NCBI GenBank assembly: GCA_963739355.1
Contig: CAVUAD010000007.1
Span: 372,001-436,000 of the forward strand
DNA: 64,000 bases
Source of the DNA: JAWVFM01 sp963739355
GTDB lineage: Bacteria; Actinomycetota; Thermoleophilia; Solirubrobacterales; 70-9
Direction: 5' to 3'
Below, piece by piece: positions 43,073 to 50,936 of this stretch. Numbering within the stretch: the first letter of the stretch is position 1; every line of letters starts with the position of its first letter. The notes under the pieces are model-generated. The model worked only from the letters and a program-made list of their open reading frames with translations. It was not told where the DNA came from and did not search any database. A program made the translations under genes and the position numbers.

Positions 43073-43525
43073 CTAGGGCACGTTGGGCGCGAGGTGCCGA
43101 TCGAAGCCGAAGATCCAAACCGCCAGGGTGATCGGGGCGATCACCAGGGAGGCGACGAGCAGCGCTTCGAGCGGCCCGCCAAGGTCGCGAGGCGCCGCGC
43201 CGGCCCCGTATTCCTCCTCTTCCGCGCGGTAGTAGGCGAGGACGCCGGTGACCCGCAGATAGAGCCGGTTGAGCCAGGCAAGGAATGCTCCAAAGGCGAC
43301 CATCGCCGCGGCGGTGACCGGCAGGCCGATCAGGTACTCCTCGACAGTCGAGTCGGCGAAGCGAGCCACCAGCCAGAGCATTGCGGCGGGCACGCCAATC
43401 CACAGCGCGAACGAGCCGACCGCCATCAGCACGAAGAGGAACGTGGCTGCGGCCCGGCTCACCCCGCGCGGTTGCGCCGGATGCAGCGGGACGTCGGGCC
43501 CGTGGGGCGGAGCGGCGGCGTTCAC
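43073..43525 (-). CDS. Membrane protein of unknown function coupled to the MlaE permease
   Basis: A 150-residue protein with three probable transmembrane segments (about 33-60, 68-92 and 125-147) separated by charged loops (AYYRAEEEEYGAGAAPRDLG). GTG start at 43525 overlaps the MlaE stop (GTGA), so it is made together with the permease. No family is recognised. A role as an accessory subunit of the lipid transporter is inferred from coupling only. Confidence 0.72.
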   Translation of the reverse strand: MNAAAPPHGPDVPLHPAQPRGVSRAAATFLFVLMAVGSFALWIGVPAAMLWLVARFADSTVEEYLIGLPVTAAAMVAFGAFLAWLNRLYLRVTGVLAYYRAEEEEYGAGAAPRDLGGPLEALLVASLVIAPITLAVWIFGFDRHLAPNVP

Positions 43526-44328
43526 CTGATCTGCGAGATCTCGGGATGGGTTGCGAGGAGCGTCTGGGTGAAGACGTAGTTGAAGGCGAAGACGGCGAGG
43601 AGTGAGACGACGACGGCCTCGTTCACCGCCCTGCCGACGCCCTCTGCGCCGCCCGAGGCGTTCATGCCCTTGTAGCAGCAGACGATCGCGACGATCGCGC
43701 CGAACAGCGTGCATTTCAGGAGCGATCCCCAGAGATCGGTGATCGACGCGTTGGTGAAGAGCGTTGCGAAGAAGCCACCGAGTGGCTGGCCGTATGCCAC
43801 CTCCGCCAGGATCCCTCCCGCGATCCCGAACAACATGGCGTAAACGTCGAGCAGCGCGGTGATCAGCATCAGGGCAAGGAAACGCGGGACGACAACGTTC
43901 TTGATCGGGTCGACGCCGAGCACCTGAAGCGCGTCGAGCTCCTCGCGGATCTTGCGGGCGCCGAGGTCGGCGGTGATCGCCGTGCCGGCAACTCCCGCGA
44001 CGATGATCGCCGTCACGAACGGGGCGAACTCGCGCACGGATGCGAGGACGAAGAAGCCACCGAGCCGGTCGAGCGCACCGAAGAGCGTGAGGAAGTTGGC
44101 CGCCTGGAGGCCGGGGGCCCCGAAGCTCACGGCGACCATCGAGATCGCCATCGGAAACCAGCAGAGCTGCAGCGCGAAGAGGAATTGCGCGACGAACTCG
44201 CCGCCGTACGGATAGGGACGCCGGAGGCTGGACAGCAGCGTCTTGGCGGTCAGGATCACCATGCTCCCGACCTGCTCGAAGAGATCTCTGACCGGCAGCA
44301 GCGCGCGATCCGCAGCCGTCCTCACCAT
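43522..44328 (-). CDS. MlaE/YrbE-family lipid ABC transporter permease
   Basis: A 268-residue permease of the MlaE family with five or six transmembrane helices. Signature segments are REFAPFVTAIIVAGVAGTAI, ADLGARKIREELDALQVLGV and LVVPRFLALML-like VVVPRFLALMLITALLD. Such permeases work with an MlaF ATPase and Mce proteins to move lipids or sterols across the envelope, usually as a YrbEA/YrbEB pair. Here there is one permease and no ATPase or mce gene in the window. ATG start at 44328, 19 bases after the GntR-type regulator gene. Confidence 0.9.
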   Translation of the reverse strand: MVRTAADRALLPVRDLFEQVGSMVILTAKTLLSSLRRPYPYGGEFVAQFLFALQLCWFPMAISMVAVSFGAPGLQAANFLTLFGALDRLGGFFVLASVREFAPFVTAIIVAGVAGTAITADLGARKIREELDALQVLGVDPIKNVVVPRFLALMLITALLDVYAMLFGIAGGILAEVAYGQPLGGFFATLFTNASITDLWGSLLKCTLFGAIVAIVCCYKGMNASGGAEGVGRAVNEAVVVSLLAVFAFNYVFTQTLLATHPEISQIR

Positions 44329-44347
44329 GAGCCTGCCGCCCTCGGCG

Positions 44348-45175
44348 CTACGGGCATCCGGACGAAACCCTCACGCGCCACCAGCCCGCCAGGGCGCCGA
44401 CCGGCCCGAATCGCGGTACGACGCGGAACTCACCGCACCCCGGGTCGCCGCACTCCTCCAGGCTCAGGCGCTCGAAGCGGTGCCGCTCCGGTCTCGAGAG
44501 CATGTCCTCGCGCCGCAGGCGCGCCCGGGCCTCGCGCCTGCCGCGCTGCTCAGCCTCTACGCGGGCGTTCTTGAGCCTCGTCATGAGCTCGTTGCGCGTT
44601 GCCTCGAGCTCGGCAAGCCCGGCGACATGTCCTCTGCGGCGGAGCGCGGGCCGGACCGGCGGTTCCTCGGATCCCGCCTCGGGGTGGAACGCCAGCTCGG
44701 CCTCGAGCCGCGCGATCTGGCGGCGCAGCTCGCGCCGGGCGGCCGCCTCGTCGGCGTCGTGTCCGACGTCCGGTGCCGGTTGCGCAGAGGGCGCCGGTGC
44801 GTCGGTGGCCCACTCGCCGGCGTAGATCGCGCGGGCAACGTCGCGCGGCGACAGGCCGGCCCTCCGCGCCTCGGTGACGGTGTCCGCCGCGATGCGCTCG
44901 ACCTCGCTGGAGGCTCCGTGCACCCGGGCCACGAACGTGCCGAGGCCGTGGCGGGTCTCGATGAGCCCGTCCCGCTCGAGACGCGCGTAGACGGCGCGGG
45001 CCGTGTTGACGTTGACGCCGGAGAGCTCCGCGAGCTCGCGGACGCTGGGCAGCTGATCCCTCTCCACGAGCTTGCCGCCGGCGATCGCGGCCCTGAGCTT
45101 CCACGCTAGCTGCACGCCGACGGGGATGTCGTCCTGGCGATCGATCGCGAGCGGCATGGACCCGAGAGCGTTCAT
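44348..45175 (-). CDS. YtrA-subfamily GntR regulator with long C-terminal extension
   Basis: A 275-residue regulator. The GntR winged helix (about 15-85) reads PVGVQLAWKLRAAIAGGKLV, LPSVRELAELSGVNVNTARA and GLIETRHGLGTFVA. YtrA-type proteins are normally about 120-130 residues. Here residues 95-275 add a helical, Glu/Arg-rich coiled-coil region (ARLEAELAFHPEAG, LAELEATRNELMTRL) and a short hydrophobic end, without an aminotransferase or UTRA domain. It sits upstream of the MlaE permease on the same strand. The start may be ATG 45157. A direct repeat TATCA-TATCA lies before the gene. Confidence 0.85.
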   Translation of the reverse strand: MNALGSMPLAIDRQDDIPVGVQLAWKLRAAIAGGKLVERDQLPSVRELAELSGVNVNTARAVYARLERDGLIETRHGLGTFVARVHGASSEVERIAADTVTEARRAGLSPRDVARAIYAGEWATDAPAPSAQPAPDVGHDADEAAARRELRRQIARLEAELAFHPEAGSEEPPVRPALRRRGHVAGLAELEATRNELMTRLKNARVEAEQRGRREARARLRREDMLSRPERHRFERLSLEECGDPGCGEFRVVPRFGPVGALAGWWRVRVSSGCP

Positions 45176-45189
45176 CCCAAGGGCAACTG

Positions 45190-45205
45190 TATCAGAGAGC
45201 TATCA
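45190..45205. promoter_or_regulatory. TATCA direct repeat before the GntR gene
   Basis: Two TATCA words start 11 bases apart (45190 and 45201), one helical turn, directly upstream of the YtrA-type regulator. It could be part of an autoregulatory site. Downstream towards the JAMM gene an imperfect GC hairpin (45224-45247) follows. Confidence 0.3.
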
Positions 45206-45270
45206 CACTAGCAGTCACTCGCTCCCCGGGGCTCTGCGAGCCCGGGGAATCCCATTGCTAGCCTCGCGCG

Positions 45271-45663
45271 ATGCGGATCACCCAGGCCCTGGTGGACGAG
45301 ATCGTCGCCCACGCTCGCGACGACGACCCGAACGAGTGCTGCGGGCTGATCGGCGGGCGCGACGGCGAGGCGACGAGCATCCACCGCGCCGAGAACCTCT
45401 TCGCAAGCCCGCTCCGCTTCGAGGTCAAGAACCCCGTCCAGATCCTGCGTGCCATCGAGGAAGCCGGCGAGGAGCTCGCCGGCATCTACCACTCGCACAC
45501 GAAGAGCGAGGCATATCCCTCGCAGACAGACGTCAATCTCGCCCAGGGCTGGCCGGATCCACTGTGGTTCATCTGCTCGCTGAGGGACGCCGACGCGCCC
45601 GTCGTCCGCGCCTTCGCGATCCGCGACGGCGCGGTGGACGAGGTCGAGCTCGAGGTCACCTGA
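45271..45663 (+). CDS. JAMM/MPN+ metalloprotease, Mec+-like
   Basis: A 130-residue zinc isopeptidase/peptidase. The complete JAMM signature is present: E22 in PNECCGLIGG and H74-x-H76-x7-S84-x2-D87 in GIYHSHTKSEAYPSQTDV. Mec+ of mycobacteria releases cysteine from the CysO-cysteine adduct; QbsD-type relatives trim residues after the Gly-Gly of sulfur carriers. A carrier ending GG-Ser is encoded at 16984 and CysM at 39527. The start ATG is set by the domain start. The DUF2007-like gene begins two bases after its stop. Confidence 0.92.
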   Translation: MRITQALVDEIVAHARDDDPNECCGLIGGRDGEATSIHRAENLFASPLRFEVKNPVQILRAIEEAGEELAGIYHSHTKSEAYPSQTDVNLAQGWPDPLWFICSLRDADAPVVRAFAIRDGAVDEVELEVT

Positions 45664-45665
45664 GC

Positions 45666-46055
45666 GTGCCCGAGGCCGAGCCCGACTCTGCTCCGCTCGG
45701 GGTCGACCCCGGCCGATCGGGCGTCAGGCTCGTGAAGATCGTCCAGGCCCGCGACCCAACCGAGGCGCGGCTCATGCAGAGCGCGCTCCTCGACGCCGGG
45801 ATTCCCAGCATCGACCGGCCCACCCGCGCCTTCGACATCCTCGACCTGCTGGCCGTCGGGCCGCGCGACATCCTGGTCTCGGCGAGCGCGGCCGACGACG
45901 CGCGGACGGTGCTCGGCGTCGAGGCGCCGGTGGTGCCAACGGGCTCGACGCCCATCGCGTTCTCCGAGGCACCGTCCCGGCTGCTCGCCAAGTTCGCCCT
46001 GGCGCTCGGCGGCGCGGCGGGCATCGCCTGGGTGCTCTGGCAGCTCTTCGCCTGA
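45666..46055 (+). CDS. DUF2007-like protein with C-terminal membrane helix
   Basis: A 129-residue protein. The domain at about 20-85 (VRLVKIVQARDPTEARLMQS, LDAGIPSIDRP, GPRDILVSASAADDARTVLG) matches the DUF2007 'putative signal transducing' fold, a small ferredoxin-like domain. A single C-terminal transmembrane helix (about 106-127, FALALGGAAGIAWVLWQLF) anchors it. GTG start at 45666, two bases after the JAMM stop, implies coupled translation. The function is unknown. Confidence 0.75.
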   Translation: MPEAEPDSAPLGVDPGRSGVRLVKIVQARDPTEARLMQSALLDAGIPSIDRPTRAFDILDLLAVGPRDILVSASAADDARTVLGVEAPVVPTGSTPIAFSEAPSRLLAKFALALGGAAGIAWVLWQLFA

Positions 46056-46058
46056 CGG

Positions 46059-46856
46059 TCAGTCGAGCTCGAAGTTGAAGCCCTCGGAGAGGTCGTCGAG
46101 CTGCCCGGCGCGGCGGGCGGGGAGCTCGCGCAGGTAGCGCCGCCACTTCGCCTCGACGTCGGCGAAGGGCTGGTCGAACGCGATCTCCAGGCTGGACTCG
46201 GCGCCGCCGCGGCGCAGGCGTGAGACCAGGAGTGCGCAGGCCTCGCGGCCGCGCTCGGCGTCCAGGAGGTCGAAGACGGTCCCGCCGAGCGTGATGGCGT
46301 CGCGCGCCGTCGGCGGAAAGGCCGGGCGGTCCCCGTCGCGCATCCGCGTCGAGACGGCGGCCCGGAACAGGGACACCTGCCCGGAGAAGTACTGCGAGGC
46401 GCCCTCGATGAGCCATGCCCAGCGCAGGTAGCGCCCGAAGCGCCGCACGCCCCACGGCGGCGGCAGGCTCGAGTTGTTGGCGCCCAGCACGATCTGCACG
46501 TAGAGGCGCTCGGCCGTGCCGAGCAGCGCCGCCAGCGAGTCCTCACCCGCCGCTCGCCGCTCGGCGTGCTGGTCGTTCAGGACGTGGAGCTCGGAGGCCA
46601 TCGCCCAGCCCGCGAGGTAGCGGCGTCCGGCGGGGGCGGCCGCCATCCGCGCGGCCGGGAGGAACGGGTGGGCCGCCGCGAGCCACGCGGGCGAGGGGTG
46701 GACGATCACCGTGACCTGACCGGGGGTCTCCTCGAAGCGATCCTCCAGCTGGAGCTTCAGGTCCTCGAGGCGATCGAGGATGCGCTGCGCGGTCGCCTCG
46801 TCATCGGTCTCATGCCGCGCGGTGAAGCTGAACGACTCTGTCTCGACCCAGGCCAT
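46059..46856 (-). CDS. Peptidase-MA-like protein lacking the HEXXH zinc motif
   Basis: A 265-residue soluble protein. The C-terminal half contains WLIEGASQYFSG (about 148-159), the pattern of the downstream third-ligand helix in gluzincin peptidases (W-x2-EG-x3-Y-x-SG). At the matching first helix, where HEXXH is expected, it reads TAERLYVQIVLGANN (about 115-128), with no histidine pair. It therefore looks like an inactive peptidase fold, perhaps a binding or regulatory protein. No signal peptide. ATG 46856. It is convergent with the DUF2007-like gene. Confidence 0.65.
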   Translation of the reverse strand: MAWVETESFSFTARHETDDEATAQRILDRLEDLKLQLEDRFEETPGQVTVIVHPSPAWLAAAHPFLPAARMAAAPAGRRYLAGWAMASELHVLNDQHAERRAAGEDSLAALLGTAERLYVQIVLGANNSSLPPPWGVRRFGRYLRWAWLIEGASQYFSGQVSLFRAAVSTRMRDGDRPAFPPTARDAITLGGTVFDLLDAERGREACALLVSRLRRGGAESSLEIAFDQPFADVEAKWRRYLRELPARRAGQLDDLSEGFNFELD

Positions 46857-46914
46857 GAACCGAGATTAACCCCGCGGCTGGATTGCACCCCGCCGGTACC
46901 GGACGCGGAAGCAC

Positions 46915-46943
46915 GAAAAAAGGTCCGCGGCGTAGCCGCGGAC
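46915..46943 (-). terminator. Rho-independent terminator of the penicillin-acylase gene
   Basis: On the minus strand GTCCGCGGC-TAC-GCCGCGGAC forms a 9-base perfect stem with a 3-base loop, followed by CCTTTTTT. It lies 40 bases after the stop at 46983. Confidence 0.88.
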
Positions 46944-46982
46944 AATTGATTCAGGCGGGAGCGGAGGAACCGGCGGAGTTAT

Positions 46983-49754
46983 TCATTTGATCTCGACCGT
47001 CTGCTGGAACGTCGGCCGGTTCACCCAGGGCTCCTCGGGCTGGGTGATGGCGCCGACGGCGCGATAGTGGATGAAGTCCGAGCAGGCCTGTGCGTCGCCG
47101 TCGATTCCGCCGTACAGCGTGCAGCTGCCCTCGGGGTAGAGCTCGGAGTCGCTGTCGTGATGCAGCGCCGCGTCGAGCGACGTCAGCAGCGCCTTCCGGC
47201 ACTTCGCCAGGCTGCCCTTGCCGCAGTAGACCCGGGAGTAGCGGCCCCGCACGGGATCGCCCAGCAGCGTTCGCAGGTCCTTGGAGACGTAGCCGTACCA
47301 GCCGCCGTCGAACGCCGAGCCCAGGTGCTGGTTGCGGTTCGGGTCGTCGAAGGCCAGCATCGAGTGGACGGCGTCGAATCCCGTCTTGCCCAGCGTCGGC
47401 TTGAACTCGGCGGTCACGAGCCGCGGCCACCAGGCGTCGATGACCCGGATCGCCGCCTCGGAGTCGTAGTGGCCGTCCTTGTTGCGGTCGATCCGGTGCG
47501 AGCCCGAGGCCACCCACGCCCTGAGCTTCGCGAGCGCGGACTTCTCCGCCGGCGTCCCGCGGCTGCCGATCACCCTGAGCACGTACGGCAGGTCGTAGGG
47601 CCCCCGGTCGTCCACCGTGCCCGCGTCCTCCATGGCCGAGACCAGCTTCGGCAGCGTCATCTTCCTCCGCCCGCGGATTCCGGCCCTGATCCGGTCGTCC
47701 AGGGCCTGGCTTCGGAACTGCGGGCCGTAGGCGTACTGGCCGTCGGCCGCGCTGAAGCCGGGCGCCTGCTTGTTGTTCCAGCTGGTGATGTAGCGCTGGT
47801 CGACGACGTGCGGGTGTGCCCTGGTGAGCTGCTTTCGCAGGTTGCGGATGCGGAACTGCGGTTTGTCCGGGTTGAAGCCCTTCCACAGGAACCGCTGCTT
47901 GCCCATCACCGGTAGGTTGGCGTCGACGCCCTTGGGGCGGCGCGGGTTCTGGCCCGAGTTCCAGTAGGCGATGTGCTTCTTGTTGATGTACATCCAGTTG
48001 AAGGTCAGCGCGATGTTCGCCGCGGACCGCATGAACTTCTTGGGGGTCGCCATGTGCTTGGCCTCGTTGAAGTCCTTGAACCCGGTGACGGAGGGGTCGA
48101 CCTCGTGGTTGTAGGTGTCGCGCAGGCGGGTGTAGGCGTAGGGCTTGCCGTGGATCTTCGCCCGCGCGATGACGATCCCGAGCTTCGAGCGATAGCTGAC
48201 CAGCGTCTCCGAGCCCGCGGGCGTCGTGTCGCCCGGGTTGGGCGTCCACGAGATGTTGCGCGTCAGCGTCTGGAAGGGGATGCAACGCCCCTTGTAGACG
48301 TAGTCGTTCGACGACTCGCTCGGCCTGCCGCCACCCGGCTCGCAGAGCTTCACGGCGTAGGTGTCGACGATGTCCTGGCTCGCCGAGGTCGCGCTCCACG
48401 CGTAGTTTCGACCGTGCCCGAGCTGGACGTAGAGGTTGGTGCCGGGGAACGCGGCCCCGCGGGCGTCCATCGCGGGCTCGCTCTTGGTCTTCGGGGCGTG
48501 GAGCTCCTCCTCCATCAGGATCTGGGGCATGAAGTAGGAGACCTGCGGCCCGAAGACGGCAAGCGGGTGGCCGCTCTTCGACTCGCGGGCCGAGACCATC
48601 AGGGCGTTGGAGTCGCTGGTGTGCTCGCGAAGCGGCGCGAGGAGATCCTCCTCAGGCATCTTGCCGCCGTCCGCCGCCGCGGTCGTCCCGGTCTTGGACG
48701 CGACGACGTTCGCCGGGCGAACCGTGCCGGGATCGGGCATCGCGACGCCCTTGGGGTGCTTCGGCGTGGTCTCGTAGGGGAAGCGCCGGCCGTGCACCGT
48801 AGTCGGCGCCTCGGGATCGTTCTGGGAGCGGAAGTCCTCCCAGACCCTCTCGCCCTGCTTGGCGCCGAAGTGCTTCTGCAGCGCCTCCAGCACCTGGGCC
48901 GAGCCGAGCTCGTTGCCGCCGCCCTTGCCGAAGATCCCGGCGACGAGCGAGCCGATCGAGATCACGTCCGCCGGCGTCCACGGATGCGAGCACACGTAGG
49001 TCGGCTTGCCGATCAGCGCGTACTCGCCGGGCATCTTGGTGATCGGGTTGACGCAGGCCTCGTCGATGTACTGGTTGATCCCCTCGACGTAGTTGCGGAC
49101 GTCGTTCTGGATCTCCTTGCCCTGCCGGCCGTAGATCTGCGCGGCGTCGTTGAACTGCCGCTCGAGGTCGCCCTCGTTGTAGGGCGTGTCGGCCCAGACC
49201 GACTCGTCCATGGCGACGTTGCTGCCCCCCGCGAAGGTCGAGAGCTGGGCGCGCCCCGCGCTTCGCAGCGCGTCGATGAAGAAGAGGCGGTCCTCGGCAA
49301 CCGCGTAGCCGGCGCCGAACTCCGTGCCCGCGCGGGTCTTCCCGTAGATCTTCGGCACCCCGTACTGGTCACGGACGATCGTGACGTCGGGCCGCGGGCT
49401 CTCCATGCTCTTGACGTTGCCCGGCTTCGTCCCGAAGGTCGCGTCCTTGTAGTACTTGGGGATCTGCGACTTCTTCAGGTGGGGGTAGGCGTAGAGCAGG
49501 TTCGCGTACATGCCCAGCTGGTCCTGGTCATGCGGCGGGTAGGCGGTGTGGTCGGCCTCGAAGGCGAGGATCTGCGCGGTGCTGGCGTTGGTGCCCTCAC
49601 CGGGCGGCAGGACGTTGTGGAAGCCGCCGGAATCGTTGTGCCCGTACGGCTGGGGAGACGGCGGGTCGGCAAGAGCCGCCACGGGCGCGATCGCACAGGC
49701 CGCCATCGCCCCGAGGGCCGCCAGCGCCCGCCCAATTGACCGACTCACCACCAC
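46983..49754 (-). CDS. Secreted penicillin-acylase family (Ntn) hydrolase
   Basis: A 923-residue exported precursor: signal peptide (about 1-30, ending AALADPP), an alpha-chain region (about 120-375; VTIVRDQYGVPKIYGKT and GYAVAEDRLFFIDALRSAGR) and a beta chain starting at the Ser nucleophile S382 in HTSDSNALMVS. Members self-cleave before this Ser and hydrolyse amide bonds such as penicillins, N-acyl-homoserine lactones or N-acyl amino acids. It is longer than typical (about 800) because of an extra N-terminal segment (30-115) and insertions. GTG start; a terminator follows and a 19-bp hairpin lies just upstream. Confidence 0.9.
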   Translation of the reverse strand: MVVSRSIGRALAALGAMAACAIAPVAALADPPSPQPYGHNDSGGFHNVLPPGEGTNASTAQILAFEADHTAYPPHDQDQLGMYANLLYAYPHLKKSQIPKYYKDATFGTKPGNVKSMESPRPDVTIVRDQYGVPKIYGKTRAGTEFGAGYAVAEDRLFFIDALRSAGRAQLSTFAGGSNVAMDESVWADTPYNEGDLERQFNDAAQIYGRQGKEIQNDVRNYVEGINQYIDEACVNPITKMPGEYALIGKPTYVCSHPWTPADVISIGSLVAGIFGKGGGNELGSAQVLEALQKHFGAKQGERVWEDFRSQNDPEAPTTVHGRRFPYETTPKHPKGVAMPDPGTVRPANVVASKTGTTAAADGGKMPEEDLLAPLREHTSDSNALMVSARESKSGHPLAVFGPQVSYFMPQILMEEELHAPKTKSEPAMDARGAAFPGTNLYVQLGHGRNYAWSATSASQDIVDTYAVKLCEPGGGRPSESSNDYVYKGRCIPFQTLTRNISWTPNPGDTTPAGSETLVSYRSKLGIVIARAKIHGKPYAYTRLRDTYNHEVDPSVTGFKDFNEAKHMATPKKFMRSAANIALTFNWMYINKKHIAYWNSGQNPRRPKGVDANLPVMGKQRFLWKGFNPDKPQFRIRNLRKQLTRAHPHVVDQRYITSWNNKQAPGFSAADGQYAYGPQFRSQALDDRIRAGIRGRRKMTLPKLVSAMEDAGTVDDRGPYDLPYVLRVIGSRGTPAEKSALAKLRAWVASGSHRIDRNKDGHYDSEAAIRVIDAWWPRLVTAEFKPTLGKTGFDAVHSMLAFDDPNRNQHLGSAFDGGWYGYVSKDLRTLLGDPVRGRYSRVYCGKGSLAKCRKALLTSLDAALHHDSDSELYPEGSCTLYGGIDGDAQACSDFIHYRAVGAITQPEEPWVNRPTFQQTVEIK

Positions 49755-49770
49755 GCGGGCGCGAGTCTAT

Positions 49771-49818
49771 GGGCCAGGCCGCGCAGGCGCGCCGATTGCG
49801 CCCGCGCGGCCCTGGCCC
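49771..49818. other. Long stem-loop upstream of the penicillin-acylase gene
   Basis: Arms 49771-49790 and 49798-49818 pair over 19 bases (8+6+5) with one bulged C and one A-C mismatch, closing a 7-base loop. No T-run follows on either strand, so it is not an ordinary terminator. On the minus strand it would lie in the 5' leader, 17 bases from the GTG start. Confidence 0.7.
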
Positions 49819-49832
49819 GGGCCTGCGAGGAG

Positions 49833-49957
49833 TCAGCTGGAGTCGTCCTTCTCGAAGTCGTAGAGGGTCATGCCGTTGGCGCCGACCAGGATGGTCTGGT
49901 CGAGGTCGGAGTTGTCCGCGTGTTGACCGTGGCGGTTCCCGACGCCGAGGATGAGCG
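49833..49957 (-). pseudogene. Remnant of a 'secreted repeat' (COG4315-like) lipoprotein gene
   Basis: The minus-strand frame ending at 49833 reads SDLDQTILVGANGMTLYDFE followed by KDDSS-stop, which matches one unit of the COG4315 lipoprotein repeat (typically ILVDGKGxTLYxFxKD..). There is no start codon, signal peptide or second repeat, and the downstream KSxC end is absent. It overlaps nothing functional and follows the DUF1152 stop, so it is best read as a gene fragment. Confidence 0.5.
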
Positions 49958-50920
49958 TCAGGTTGTCCCGCGTGCGCGGTCGCGCTCGTAGTCGAGCTCC
50001 GTGCGGACGCCGAGCGCCGCCAGCGCGTCGCGGCCCTCCGCGATGCTCCGTGCGCCGGCCACCGCGTTTGCGAGGGGTAGCCCAGCGGCCAGCGCGAGCA
50101 GCGGGTCGAGGACGAAGACCATGGCACCAAGCGGCGTCAGCTCGACCGTGCGGCGCCCGCCGCGGATCGGGGCGGGACCGACCTCCCCCTGCGCGCAGCG
50201 CGCGATCTGCAGGCTTGCCTCCGTCGGGACGGCACCGGCCGCGGCGTCGATCTCCGCCGCGACCGCGGCCGTTACCGAGAACGTGCCGATCCAGGCTCCG
50301 CCGCCCGCCAGCTCGGCGAGGCGGGACATCACCTCGGTCGGCGTGAGCTCGCCGTCGCAACCGGCGCCCGCCACGGCGAGCAGCGCGTACACGTCCCGCG
50401 GCAGGCGCGCGGCGGCCGCCACCATCACGGCGTCGCAGAGCGGGCTTGCCAGACCGGCCTCGTCGCCGCGCGCCAGGACATCGCCGCCCACGTCGGCAAG
50501 GATCACGAGGTCGCAGCCGAGCTCGCCCGCCGCCGCCGCGATTCCGGCCGTCGCGCTCGCCACGCCGCCGGCGACGTCGATCAGCACGACCTCCTCACCG
50601 GTATGCGCCGCCATGCCCGACTCCGCGAAGCGTGCCCCCTCGGGGGTCGTGGTCGCGCCGTCGGCCATCACCGCGGCGTCGCCGATCACTCGGCCGCCGG
50701 AGATGTCGGCCAGGGCGCGGGGCCCCGGGTGAGGGTCGATCGGGAACCGCTCCCACGCGACGCCGCCCAGGCGCGCGGGCGTCCCGAGCGCCTCGCAGAC
50801 CCGGACCACGGCAAGCGCGCCGACCACGTCGCCACCCCCGCCCATGCCGATCACGAGCACCCGGCGGGCATCGCGAATGCGCCGAATCGCGCTTGGCGAA
50901 ACCGAGCTCGTGCCCGTCAC
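49958..50920 (-). CDS. DUF1152 protein
   Basis: A 320-residue soluble protein of the DUF1152 family. It opens with RRVLVIGMGGGGDVVGALAV, a glycine-rich nucleotide-binding-like loop, and has CDLVILADVGGDVLARGDE and LLAVAGAGCDGELTPTEV, all typical of the family. No catalytic role is established; the fold suggests a phosphorylase- or kinase-like small-molecule enzyme. GTG start at 50920 is 16 bases after the DUF1802 stop, so both genes share an operon under the promoter at 51650. Confidence 0.82.
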   Translation of the reverse strand: MTGTSSVSPSAIRRIRDARRVLVIGMGGGGDVVGALAVVRVCEALGTPARLGGVAWERFPIDPHPGPRALADISGGRVIGDAAVMADGATTTPEGARFAESGMAAHTGEEVVLIDVAGGVASATAGIAAAAGELGCDLVILADVGGDVLARGDEAGLASPLCDAVMVAAAARLPRDVYALLAVAGAGCDGELTPTEVMSRLAELAGGGAWIGTFSVTAAVAAEIDAAAGAVPTEASLQIARCAQGEVGPAPIRGGRRTVELTPLGAMVFVLDPLLALAAGLPLANAVAGARSIAEGRDALAALGVRTELDYERDRARGTT

Positions 50921-50936
50921 GTTGCTCGGGCCGTAG

